From the IMG/VR virus record IMGVR_UViG_3300024999_000201, positions 1 to 41,581 of that record: 41,581 nt of DNA. One strand, given 5' to 3'. The translations under genes were made by a program, and so were the position numbers. The notes beneath the pieces are model-generated. The model had not been told where the DNA came from. It saw nothing but the letters and a program-made list of their open reading frames with translations, and made no database searches. Shown in pieces: positions 15,763 to 23,502 of the stretch. Numbering within the stretch: position 1 is the stretch's first letter; each line of letters starts with the position of its first letter. The stretch is from a virus.

Positions 15763-16419
15763 TTGGAGCCTGATAAAAAATTGCCTGATGAAACGTCTAA
15801 GGCTGATGAACCACTTAACGTAGAACCGGAAAAAAAGCCGGGAGAGCCGACAAGTGAGTCTAAGCCAACCGAACCGTCTAAAGAGGAACCTGTAAAAACT
15901 GAGGATCCTCAAAAAGCAATTCAGAAGCATGCCGATCTTCGTAAGAAGGCGGAAGAAGATGCAGAAGTCGCAAGAAAAGAAGCCGAGATAGCAAAAAAAG
16001 CTGCCGAGGAATCTGAAACTAAACTTGCAAACCTGCGTAAAGAGAAGGCTGAAATACAGATTAAAAATCGTATTCAGAACTCGAATCTTCCGGAATCTAT
16101 GAAGGAGAAAGCTTTAAAGGACCCCGTTAAGTGGCTAGTTGCACAGAATACGGATAAAGTTCCTGAAAAGCCTACTTGGGATGATATTGATACTCTTATC
16201 AATACTGAATTGGATGGTACGGTAACTGGTTATGAAACCGACTTTGGGCGTAAACCTTCGCCGAAATCCACCTTTATAGATTTAGATAATGCTCCTGCGA
16301 GTGCTCCCGGTAAGGAGATATCTCGTAGTAAGCTTGCTGGTATGTCTCCTTACGAAATAGCTAAACTTCCTACGGAAGTTGTAGAAGAAATGAAGAAGAA
16401 GGAAGCAAGTAATAATTAA
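15763..16419 (+). CDS. Capsid scaffolding protein
   Basis: Directs prohead assembly and is then lost or proteolysed. It lies directly before the major capsid gene. The composition is classic: acidic Pro/Glu/Lys-rich N-terminus (1-55), a long Ala/Glu/Lys coiled coil (about 55-110), then a short Pro-rich linker and a C-terminal helix that would contact the shell. There are GTG (15754) and TTG (15763) candidates; AAGGGGGG sits eight bases before the TTG and abuts the GTG, so I choose TTG (218 residues). No protease motif seen. Confidence 0.7.
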   Translation: MEPDKKLPDETSKADEPLNVEPEKKPGEPTSESKPTEPSKEEPVKTEDPQKAIQKHADLRKKAEEDAEVARKEAEIAKKAAEESETKLANLRKEKAEIQIKNRIQNSNLPESMKEKALKDPVKWLVAQNTDKVPEKPTWDDIDTLINTELDGTVTGYETDFGRKPSPKSTFIDLDNAPASAPGKEISRSKLAGMSPYEIAKLPTEVVEEMKKKEASNN

Positions 16420-16445
16420 ATCTTTGAGGAGGTGAAAAGTAAAAA

Positions 16446-17393
16446 ATGAGTGATTCAGGAATAGTTGCAATGGATTATGCCATTCCAGAAGTTTGGGCTG
16501 CGGAAGTTTTGGTGGAAGGTGAGAAACAGCAATTTTGGAGTCAGTTCGAGGGAGCGCAGGGCTCCGGAATGCCGGTTATCCGAAAGGATGACTTGTCCAA
16601 AATGGCTGGTGATACCATCCATATCATCACAGTATCGAATCTAACAGGAGCCGGAGTTACCGGGGAAACCGCACTAGCTGATAGTGAGGAAACCTTAGTA
16701 GTCGGTGAAGTTCAGGTTACGATTGCCAGACTTAGACACGCTATCAGATTTACAAGAGATGCGATCCAACGATCGATAATTGATTGTAGAACTGTTGCAA
16801 AAGGAAGGTTAGCCTACTGGTTAGCCGACAAATTGGATTCAGCCATGTTCACGATTGCAGGAACCGGAAATACATATAATGTGTATGGAGGTACAGCAAC
16901 CGGAACTGGTAACTTGACCTCCGGGTCAGGGAACGGTATGTCAGCTGCTTTAGTTTCGAGAACGAAAGTTAAGCTCTCGGATAACAAAGCACTTCCCATT
17001 AGAACGTCAAACGGAAACAAGTACTACGCACTAGTTATGCATACCTATGATGGGTATACATTGAAGCAGGACACCACATTTAACAGTAATTTGTTAAGTG
17101 CTGCTGCTAGAGGCGAAAACCATCCTATCTTCACGGGTTCTTTAGGGATCTATGACGGTATGATATTGTACGTTTCTCAAAACGTATCTAATACAGATAG
17201 CAAATCTAAGTGTGTGGCGTTTGGTGGTGAGGCTTTTGCCAGAGCATATGGACAATACCCAGACTGGGTAGAGGAATGGTTTGACTACAAGAATAAACTT
17301 GGTATTGCTACATCCGTGGTCTATGGAGACAAGAGAGCAGTCGAAGCGAATTCAGTTGTGGTAAACACCTATGCTGCAAACCCCAATGCCTAG
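16446..17393 (+). CDS. Major capsid protein (N4 gp56-like)
   Basis: Main shell protein, 315 residues. The N-terminus (MDYAIPEVWAAEVLVEGEKQ), the GDTIHIITVSNLTGAGVTGE segment and the EETLVVGEVQVTIARLRHAI / TRDAIQRS pattern match the N4 gp56-type HK97-fold capsid family as I know it. A very strong ribosome site, GAGGAGGTGA, precedes the ATG by about 10 bases, and a promoter lies upstream of the scaffold gene, consistent with the most abundant product. Codons are more balanced than in flanking genes. It is followed by 171 bases of strongly structured sequence. Confidence 0.85.
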   Translation: MSDSGIVAMDYAIPEVWAAEVLVEGEKQQFWSQFEGAQGSGMPVIRKDDLSKMAGDTIHIITVSNLTGAGVTGETALADSEETLVVGEVQVTIARLRHAIRFTRDAIQRSIIDCRTVAKGRLAYWLADKLDSAMFTIAGTGNTYNVYGGTATGTGNLTSGSGNGMSAALVSRTKVKLSDNKALPIRTSNGNKYYALVMHTYDGYTLKQDTTFNSNLLSAAARGENHPIFTGSLGIYDGMILYVSQNVSNTDSKSKCVAFGGEAFARAYGQYPDWVEEWFDYKNKLGIATSVVYGDKRAVEANSVVVNTYAANPNA

Positions 17394-17416
17394 GGATCTG
17401 CTGACTAGCGGAGAAT

Positions 17417-17544
17417 ACAGGTAATCTCTATTACTCAACCTGTCCGTGAGGGAGGGACCCTTACACGGGGGTACGTTAAGCCCTTGTTTTAAAAGTAGAT
17501 ATTTGCAAATATCTCTCCTTCGGTATTCCCTTCCCGGAGGAGAG
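17417..17544 (+). other. Structured intergenic RNA between capsid and glycosyltransferase genes
   Basis: Within the 171-base gap: ACAGGT/ACCTGT (17417-17422/17438-17443, with inner GTAA/TTAC), CCGTG/CACGG (17444-17448/17464-17468, with GGG/CCC inside), a perfect 18-base palindrome AGATATTTGCAAATATCT (17497-17514), and an 11-bp hairpin CTCTCCTTCGG / CCGGAGGAGAG (17513-17523/17534-17544; one G-U pair, 10-base loop). The last overlaps the palindrome end, so the two are alternatives. It may stabilise or process capsid mRNA, attenuate the downstream gene, or bind a protein. No clean U-tract terminator. Confidence 0.6.
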
Positions 17545-17564
17545 TTCATTGAGGGGAACATTGG

Positions 17565-18653
17565 ATGAACATATTATATTTAGCAAACACGAAAGTTATC
17601 GATGGGTGCGGTTACTACCGAAATCTCCTACCTTCCCTGTATTTGGAGTCTTCGGGTATGGATACCTGCAAGATAACTAATCAGATAGTCACAAAAACGG
17701 ATAAAGATAAGAAGGGTAATATCACTAACGTATATTACGAGCTTTCTATTCTTCAATGGGCGGATATTTTAGTCTTTAATAGGTTTTTGGATGCTCCTTA
17801 CGAGCCCCTGGTAAAAACAATGATTCAGGCAGCCAAGCATTACAAGACCGCCATTATCTATGAAACTGATGATGATTTTTACAATATCCCTCTTTCCAAT
17901 CCTGTAAGGGAGAATGCTTTAAGGGCTCTGCCTCTTATAAGAATAATGATGGAAGCTGCAGATGCTTATACGGTTACCACTAAAAGACTCGGAGAAACGC
18001 TGGAAGAAAACTCTATCAGGGAAAAGCCTGTGTATGTACTTCCTAATTCGGTAGAAATCGGAAGATTTGTTGTTAAACACGACCTGTTCTTAAAGCCTAA
18101 AAAGCCGGGAGTTATAAGGATAGGCTGGTCTGGGGGTGCTACCCATGTTAATGATTTTAAGAAGACCGGTTGTTTTGACGCTTTAAAAGAGATTATGGCT
18201 ACAAATAACGACGTTGAATTCGTTTTTATGGGTAGTTCTAATGTGGATGAAATATTTGACTTTAAGCACGAGTCTGTAGGCTTTGTTCCTATAGACATCT
18301 TCCCGGAAACCTTAAGAAGCCTGGACTTGGATATTGCTTTGTGCCCTTTGGAAGACTATAAGTTTAATTCAAACAAGTCTGCTATTAAATGGGAAGAGTA
18401 TTCTGCTTGTGGTTACGTTACCGTCTATTCTAATGTTCCCCCCTACTCCGATGTTATAAAGGATGGGAAGACTGGTTTTGCTGTAAATAATACCAAGGAG
18501 GAGTGGGTAAGCACTATAAATAGACTTATAGCAGATAAGGGCTTAAGAACCCGAACTGCCAGGCTTGCCTTTTCTGAGGTCCATAATAAGTTCAACATGG
18601 AAAAGAACTTTATGTTGTGGCATAGGGCATATAAACAGGTCTTAAAACGCTAG
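17565..18653 (+). CDS. Glycosyltransferase, GT4-like (GT-B fold)
   Basis: Probably transfers a sugar from a nucleotide sugar to a protein or glycan. 362 residues. The N-terminal half has NTKVIDGCGYYRNLLPSLYL and the YETDDDF segment; the C-terminal nucleotide-binding half has IRIGWSGGATHVNDF, FPETLRSLDLDIALCPL and WEEYSACGYVTVYSNVPPYS then DGKTGFAV, the usual donor-site pattern of GT4 enzymes. GAGGGG precedes the ATG. It sits between the capsid gene and tail genes inside the late operon, so the target may be a virion protein. It is not closely similar to the second GT4-like gene at 33929-34732. Confidence 0.82.
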   Translation: MNILYLANTKVIDGCGYYRNLLPSLYLESSGMDTCKITNQIVTKTDKDKKGNITNVYYELSILQWADILVFNRFLDAPYEPLVKTMIQAAKHYKTAIIYETDDDFYNIPLSNPVRENALRALPLIRIMMEAADAYTVTTKRLGETLEENSIREKPVYVLPNSVEIGRFVVKHDLFLKPKKPGVIRIGWSGGATHVNDFKKTGCFDALKEIMATNNDVEFVFMGSSNVDEIFDFKHESVGFVPIDIFPETLRSLDLDIALCPLEDYKFNSNKSAIKWEEYSACGYVTVYSNVPPYSDVIKDGKTGFAVNNTKEEWVSTINRLIADKGLRTRTARLAFSEVHNKFNMEKNFMLWHRAYKQVLKR

Positions 18654-18657
18654 ACAC

Positions 18658-18686
18658 TTGTTTACAAACCTTATTTGACATATAAT
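18658..18686 (+). promoter_or_regulatory. Late promoter upstream of tail/adhesin genes
   Basis: TTGTTT (18658-18663), 17-base spacer, TATAAT (18681-18686) in the 71-base gap after the glycosyltransferase gene. A perfect -10 with a fair -35. A second TTGACA (18676-18681) overlaps the -10 but has no partner downstream. Confidence 0.6.
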
Positions 18687-18724
18687 TTGGTTGAAGGGAA
18701 AGTATAAAATTGGAGGATTTTTAG

Positions 18725-19198
18725 ATGCCTATAGCGCAATCTGATATAAAATTCTTTAAATCTGCTGCTACAGATTCAGATGGTGGGGCTATTTCCGCGA
18801 CTGAAATAACGGATAATACCTTAAATAACCTATTTGACGACGTTTCAGGGGATGAGGCTCAGGCTGGCGATGTTGAATACCGAAAGATATTCATAAAAAA
18901 CAACCACGGTTCTTTAACATGGATCGCGGTAAAGGCTTGGATTGAGTCTCTTACATCTTCTACGGACGACGAGATAGCTATTTCACTATCTACTAACTTA
19001 ACTGGGTCTAATGCTACTGGGGACGGTCAGAGCTACGTTGCTCCTACTGCCAAGACTCACGGCGATGTCTTGGTTGTTGGAAATCTTACTGCTGGTGGAT
19101 ATAAAGATATTTGGATCAGAAGGACCGTTAGTGCTGGAGCCGCTGCCTTTACAAACGACACGGCTGTTTTAAAAGCTGAAGGCGAAACAGCTGCCTAA
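18725..19198 (+). CDS. Small beta-rich virion protein (decoration or tail component)
   Basis: 157 residues behind GGAGGA. It starts MPIAQSDIKFFKSAATDSDGG and is beta-rich, Thr/Ser/Gly/Ala-rich without charge clusters (RKIFIKNNHGSLTWIAVKAWIES; GGYKDIWIRRTVSAGAAA). Such sequences are common among phage structural proteins next to capsid and tail-fibre genes. It is probably a virion surface protein; decoration protein versus tail tube or fibre base cannot be decided from sequence alone. Confidence 0.55.
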   Translation: MPIAQSDIKFFKSAATDSDGGAISATEITDNTLNNLFDDVSGDEAQAGDVEYRKIFIKNNHGSLTWIAVKAWIESLTSSTDDEIAISLSTNLTGSNATGDGQSYVAPTAKTHGDVLVVGNLTAGGYKDIWIRRTVSAGAAAFTNDTAVLKAEGETAA

Positions 19199-19209
19199 CG
19201 TATTTTAAT

Positions 19210-21090
19210 ATGGATGCCATAAAGAATTTCGTAAAAGTCGAGGTCTCTACCGGCTACGATTCTGCTGCTACTTCTGTAGTCTTAAAAGCAGGAGACGGTG
19301 CAAAACTTCCTGATCCCGCAACCGCTAACTATAATCTTGTTTGGTGGAATTCTACCGACTACGCCGATCCTGCCGACGACCCTTATGTTTCTATTGTCCG
19401 GGTTACCGGTAAGTCTACGGACACTTTAACTGTTGTACAGCCTTCCTCTGCTACAGGTAATAACTATAACGGGGAAACTTCTTCCAATACTGCACAAAAT
19501 CATAATATAGCCGATAAGGTTTATAAGATGGCTTTAGCCCCTACCTATAAGGTATTTAATGACCTTGTTCCTAAATCTTTGATTGCTGCTAAGGGAGATT
19601 TGGTTGTTGGTAGTGCCGCCAGTACCCCGGCAATATTAACTGTTGGTGCAAACAACAAAATTCCAATAGCCGCAAGTGGCGAGGCAACGGGTTTGAAATG
19701 GGATTATGTGGGTTCTTTAATAAACGCACCCGAAGGATTTTTAATCAACGGTAAGATAGTCCCTAGCGCAACCGTACCTACAATAGATAATAACTTAGGA
19801 AGTACCGCTTCTGATTTGGGTTTTGAAACTGATTATTGGTATGCACAACCATTTACAACAGGTGCGGGTATAACAGCACTTGATTTATGTACATTTCAAC
19901 TTAAAAAGACAGGAAGCCCGACAGGTAACATGACTATTGAAATACAATCTGATAATGCGGGTTCTCCTAGCGGTACTGTTTTATATACTACTACTTTAGA
20001 TGTAGCAACTCTTACAACAGCCTATGCTACATATGCAATATTTCCTAGACTTACCGTTACCGCCGCTACTAAGTACCATTTTTGTTGGAAGGGACAGGAT
20101 GCTTGGGCAGCAGGAACTACAGTAACTGTTGGATTTGCTAGTGGTTCGGGACTTCCCACCATGCATTATGGAGCAGGAAACTTTGCAAGTTCCTCTACTT
20201 CTTTAACCTTGAACTTAAAAACTTATGTAAATGCGGGGGACTTAACAGTAGCGATAAAAGGTATGGGTGGTAACGACCCGTCATCTACAAATCCTGTGTA
20301 TTGTAGGATAGGCGATACTGTAAGAAGTATTACAGCAGCTTTATCGGTTACTAAAAATGCAGGAACTAATTGGTTTAACTCTGGCTCTACTAAGTTAGCG
20401 ATGAAAGAAATTGATTACTTTGTATATCTTGGGTATAACGCAACAGATGGGGTGGTAGTTGGTTTTTCAAGAAGACCGCATGGACATATATATAGTGATT
20501 TTTCAGCAACCACTACTGACGAGAAATACTGTGCAATTTCAACAATAACAAACGCAGCAGCAGGGGATAACTATGTTAATGTGGGTAGGTTTGCTGCAAC
20601 TCTAAGTGCAACAGTAGCACTCACTTGGACAGTACCAACATTTACAGGAATAAATTTAATACAGAGACCGATTTACACTACAAGATGGTTGTCGTATACA
20701 CCTGCACTATATGCTTCCACAACAGACCCAATATTAGGGTCTTCTCCAATACAAACAGGAAGATATATGATTATTGATAGAATGTGTATTGCCCAGGCTC
20801 AAATAGCTTTCGGCAGTTCTGGGGCAAACGCAGGTTCTGGTGATTACAGACCAGGATTACCTGTTAATGCGGGTGGTGAAACAGCCAACCATACAAGATA
20901 CATGGGTTCTGGTTTTGCGTATGACGCAACTGGTAGCACTTATCCTTTAGCTGTGGCTGTTGTGTATAACATCGCAGCCGATAGGGTATGGACAATGTAC
21001 TATGCAAATGCAGCAGTTACACACGCAGCACCTGTTGGATGGACTACCAACGATACATTTGGAATAACAATTTCTTATGAGGTATCTTAA
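19210..21090 (+). CDS. Receptor-binding / tail-fibre-like protein
   Basis: 626 residues. The N-terminal part (1-115, VKVEVSTGYDSAATSVVL, NLVWWNSTDYADPADDP) looks like a virion-attachment domain. Residues about 129-170 contain GDLVVGSAASTPAILTVG and GEATGLKW, a motif common in trimeric phage fibres. The rest (170-626) is a beta-sandwich-like, Thr/Gly/Ala-rich region with a carbohydrate-module look, probably the receptor-binding tip. Around base 19700 codon use shifts: Thr and Ala become mostly ACA/GCA downstream, ACT/ACC/GCT upstream. This suggests a swapped tip. No obvious ribosome site; AT-rich leader. Confidence 0.65.
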   Translation: MDAIKNFVKVEVSTGYDSAATSVVLKAGDGAKLPDPATANYNLVWWNSTDYADPADDPYVSIVRVTGKSTDTLTVVQPSSATGNNYNGETSSNTAQNHNIADKVYKMALAPTYKVFNDLVPKSLIAAKGDLVVGSAASTPAILTVGANNKIPIAASGEATGLKWDYVGSLINAPEGFLINGKIVPSATVPTIDNNLGSTASDLGFETDYWYAQPFTTGAGITALDLCTFQLKKTGSPTGNMTIEIQSDNAGSPSGTVLYTTTLDVATLTTAYATYAIFPRLTVTAATKYHFCWKGQDAWAAGTTVTVGFASGSGLPTMHYGAGNFASSSTSLTLNLKTYVNAGDLTVAIKGMGGNDPSSTNPVYCRIGDTVRSITAALSVTKNAGTNWFNSGSTKLAMKEIDYFVYLGYNATDGVVVGFSRRPHGHIYSDFSATTTDEKYCAISTITNAAAGDNYVNVGRFAATLSATVALTWTVPTFTGINLIQRPIYTTRWLSYTPALYASTTDPILGSSPIQTGRYMIIDRMCIAQAQIAFGSSGANAGSGDYRPGLPVNAGGETANHTRYMGSGFAYDATGSTYPLAVAVVYNIAADRVWTMYYANAAVTHAAPVGWTTNDTFGITISYEVS

Positions 21091-21105
21091 AATGAAAGGA
21101 AATAT

Positions 21106-21162
21106 ATGACATCTAACAACACGAACAAATTTAGAGTAAAAAAAAAGGTAACTTCGTTATAA
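21106..21162 (+). pseudogene. 18-codon remnant or leader peptide
   Basis: ATG at 21106 behind AAGGAAA, reading MTSNNTNKFRVKKKVTSL and stopping at TAA 21160-21162. It looks like the first residues of a longer tail protein cut short, or a small leader for the repeat protein at 21183. The frame is too short to be sure it is expressed. Confidence 0.25.
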
Positions 21163-21182
21163 TCTTCGGGAGGGATATTTAA

Positions 21183-21848
21183 ATGCCTTACGGCTCATCA
21201 TCATACGGTTCTTCAACATACGGCGGAGGTGGGGGTAGAAGCTTTATTAGTAAGGTTTTAACCCTAATCTATAATATTTTCAGTAACGTCAGCATCACTC
21301 TTACAGTCATATACATCATCAGAAATCTTGTAAATAATACACTTTCCTTTATCTATATTATTTTAAATAATGTAAGTAACACTTTGTCTGTTATATGGAA
21401 TATAATGGCTACGGTTGCCGCTAGAATCTTTACGTTTATCTATAACATACGAAATAATGTAAGTAACAGCCTGACTATCGTATGGATCCTTCGCTACTTC
21501 GTTAATAAATCTTTACATCTTATTTACAACATCTACGCGTTTCTTTCCAACCAGCTTTTCATCCTTTGGAACCTCCTAAACCACGCATCAAACCAGCTTT
21601 CCCTCCTCTGGAACCTTCGCTCCTTCGTGAGTAATACACTATCGGTCATATGGATAATTACCGGGGTTATTTCAAAAGCTCTAATATTAGTCTATAATAT
21701 AATTAAGTTTGAAATAGGTTACCGTAGGAAACCTGTTATTATAGGGTCTTCTCTCGAAAACCCGGTAATTATAGGCGCTACTAAAGACTCTCCTACGATG
21801 TTAGAAACAGCGGGTGACTCTCCACAGGTGTTGTCCGCAGGAGAATAA
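21183..21848 (+). CDS. Hydrophobic 14-residue-repeat virion protein
   Basis: 221 residues behind GGGAGGG. The start is Gly/Ser/Tyr-rich (MPYGSSSYGSSTYGGGGG). Residues 26-176 are about ten tandem 14-residue repeats with consensus L-(S/T)-x-I-(Y/W)-N-I-x-x-x-V-S-N-(S/T); one repeat has 15 residues. The tail has smaller repeats (NPVIIGATKDSP, SPTMLETAGDSP). Alternating hydrophobic/aromatic positions separated by VSN turns suggest stacked beta strands (a solenoid or fibre shaft) rather than transmembrane helices, although a membrane protein cannot be excluded. It lies between adhesin and connector genes, so a virion role is likely. I know of similar repeats in environmental phage proteins but of no assigned function. 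Confidence 0.7.
   Translation: MPYGSSSYGSSTYGGGGGRSFISKVLTLIYNIFSNVSITLTVIYIIRNLVNNTLSFIYIILNNVSNTLSVIWNIMATVAARIFTFIYNIRNNVSNSLTIVWILRYFVNKSLHLIYNIYAFLSNQLFILWNLLNHASNQLSLLWNLRSFVSNTLSVIWIITGVISKALILVYNIIKFEIGYRRKPVIIGSSLENPVIIGATKDSPTMLETAGDSPQVLSAGE
21258..21710 (+). repeat. Tandem 42-bp coding repeats (14-residue period)
   Basis: Ten degenerate units encoding residues 26-166 plus a partial unit to 176. DNA identity is partial (for example AATAATGTAAGTAACA recurs), so the array is old or selected at protein level. Confidence 0.8.
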
Positions 21849-21849
21849 A

Positions 21850-22677
21850 ATGAACGCACCAGTTTATATAACCAACCCGGAAGACGGGATAGCAACATAT
21901 GATACTATAGATATTCTTAGAAGTGTTGATAGTTATGCCTCAGTTTATGCTAATGAGGATATAGACCTTACCACCAGAAACCAATTCGGTCCTGGATACA
22001 CTCAGTATATGGATCTAAGCGGTAATTCCTCCTATTCCTATAAAACACGTTTTAAAAACTCAGTAAGTGGGGCGGTATCAGAACTTTCAGATATCCTATT
22101 AACAGGCTCTTCCTATGCCATCTCAGAGGCAAGACGTATTATAAGAGATGCCGACTCAGCCTCCTATGTTTTTACAGATGCCGAGGTTAAAGCCGCGGAA
22201 AAAAGAGCTGTAGGTTCCTTATTCCCCAGGCTTTTAGTAGGGGATAAAGATGAGTCTAAAACCATAGTTGTAGATACTTTAGATTATGACCTTCCTGTAA
22301 ACTGCTTCAGAATTAAGCAGGTTTTTAAAGGTACTGTAGCAGACGGCACTTGGGAAGAATTAGAAAACTACGAAAATATAGACGGTAAGACCTTAAGGCT
22401 GGATGAAGGCGATGTTGGAGAAGCCCTAAAACTTACCATTTATTTTAACCGTCCTTTAAGAAACTCCGGGGAAGTGCCTCTCAGACTTCAGCCTATTGTA
22501 ATATATGAGATACTCGGCGAGTTATACGAGATGCTTGCTAATGACCGAGGTATCAAGTTTAAAGCTTTCCAAGCCCTGCAAAGAGACAGCGATATAAGAC
22601 CTGAAACATTAAAGCAGATGGCTCAGGATGCTAGAGCTACAGCAGAGCGTTTAAAAAGCACTATAGAAAGGGGTTAA
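21850..22677 (+). CDS. Head-tail connector / neck protein (candidate)
   Basis: 275 residues; AGGAG lies just before ATG 21850, so I do not use an upstream in-frame ATG. Residues 1-90 look like an immunoglobulin-type beta domain (Ser/Tyr-rich). Residues 95-275 are helical then mixed (YAISEARRIIRDADSASYVFTDAEVKAAEKRAVG ..., LPVNCFRIKQVF, IVIYEILGELYEMLAND, DARATAERLKS), resembling the helical adaptor proteins that dock on the portal. The beta domain fused to an adaptor-like domain is unusual. Function inferred from fold look and position. Confidence 0.5.
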   Translation: MNAPVYITNPEDGIATYDTIDILRSVDSYASVYANEDIDLTTRNQFGPGYTQYMDLSGNSSYSYKTRFKNSVSGAVSELSDILLTGSSYAISEARRIIRDADSASYVFTDAEVKAAEKRAVGSLFPRLLVGDKDESKTIVVDTLDYDLPVNCFRIKQVFKGTVADGTWEELENYENIDGKTLRLDEGDVGEALKLTIYFNRPLRNSGEVPLRLQPIVIYEILGELYEMLANDRGIKFKAFQALQRDSDIRPETLKQMAQDARATAERLKSTIERG

Positions 22678-22678
22678 C

Positions 22679-23497
22679 ATGACCGCCCGCAAGGAATACT
22701 TATTGGATTCCGAACCCGAAATCACCTTTAACGATAATACCGATAAGAATAATTGGTATCGGCTTATAAGCTTGATTTTTGATACTAATGTCCGAAACAT
22801 AGAGGATGAGAAAGCTGATATGGGTATCGAAGATTACGATTCTAAGCTTGGTAAAGGTACAGGGAAGTTAAAGGTTGGAATATTTGCTGAGAATGAAGGA
22901 AAGTTAAACAAGCTTATATCCGATATTAAAAAAGCATTAAATCCCGTTCTTATGCAGGAAAACACTAATTCTGATGAAGGGTATTTGCCTTTTAAATGGA
23001 CCGAGACTATAGATACTACCGCCTATAATATGGAGGTTTGGGTTAAATCTTTGGAAATACCGAGGGTTTTATTAAATGAGAATGGTTCCGGCGCTATTAC
23101 CGAATGTAATGTAAAGGCTAAAGAACCTAAGAAATTCTCTCAGGAAACCATTGATATTATAGTGAATACCGCCAGCGCTACGGGAATAGGAACTAACGCC
23201 GGGGATATGCCTACCTATCCTACCGTTACTATCACAGGTCCTTCTCAAGCTTCTCCTAAAATATACTACAGCGAGACCGGGGAGTATTTTGAAGTAAACG
23301 ATACTTTAGGTCTTGTGGATGAGTATGTTATAGACTTTAAAGAAGCAACAGTTAAGAAAAACGGAGTCAATGCCTACGACAAAAAGACAGCAGCCTCTAA
23401 GTTTTTCAGTTTAAAATCCGGTGTAGTAACCATAGTCTGTTCTAATTTGAGTAGCGGTCACGCACACATAGCCTTTAAAAGTGCGTGGACGTTATAA
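22679..23497 (+). CDS. Distal tail (Dit)-like protein
   Basis: 272 residues behind AAAGGGG. It contains KLGKGTGKLKVGIFAENEGKLNKLISDIKKALNPVLM, PFKWTETIDTTAYNMEVWVKSLEIPRVLLNENG and a beta-rich C-terminal domain, in the order seen in Dit proteins (an N-terminal ring domain then a galectin-like beta domain). Dit forms the ring linking tail tip to hub. The following gene is the hub, which supports the call. Similarity was judged by eye only. Confidence 0.5.
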   Translation: MTARKEYLLDSEPEITFNDNTDKNNWYRLISLIFDTNVRNIEDEKADMGIEDYDSKLGKGTGKLKVGIFAENEGKLNKLISDIKKALNPVLMQENTNSDEGYLPFKWTETIDTTAYNMEVWVKSLEIPRVLLNENGSGAITECNVKAKEPKKFSQETIDIIVNTASATGIGTNAGDMPTYPTVTITGPSQASPKIYYSETGEYFEVNDTLGLVDEYVIDFKEATVKKNGVNAYDKKTAASKFFSLKSGVVTIVCSNLSSGHAHIAFKSAWTL

Positions 23498-23502
23498 ACG
23501 CC

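Noticed and set aside
18676-18681. TTGACA as a -35 box before the 18725 gene
   Set aside because: It overlaps the TATAAT and has no suitable -10 downstream; TTGTTT 17 bases before TATAAT fits better.
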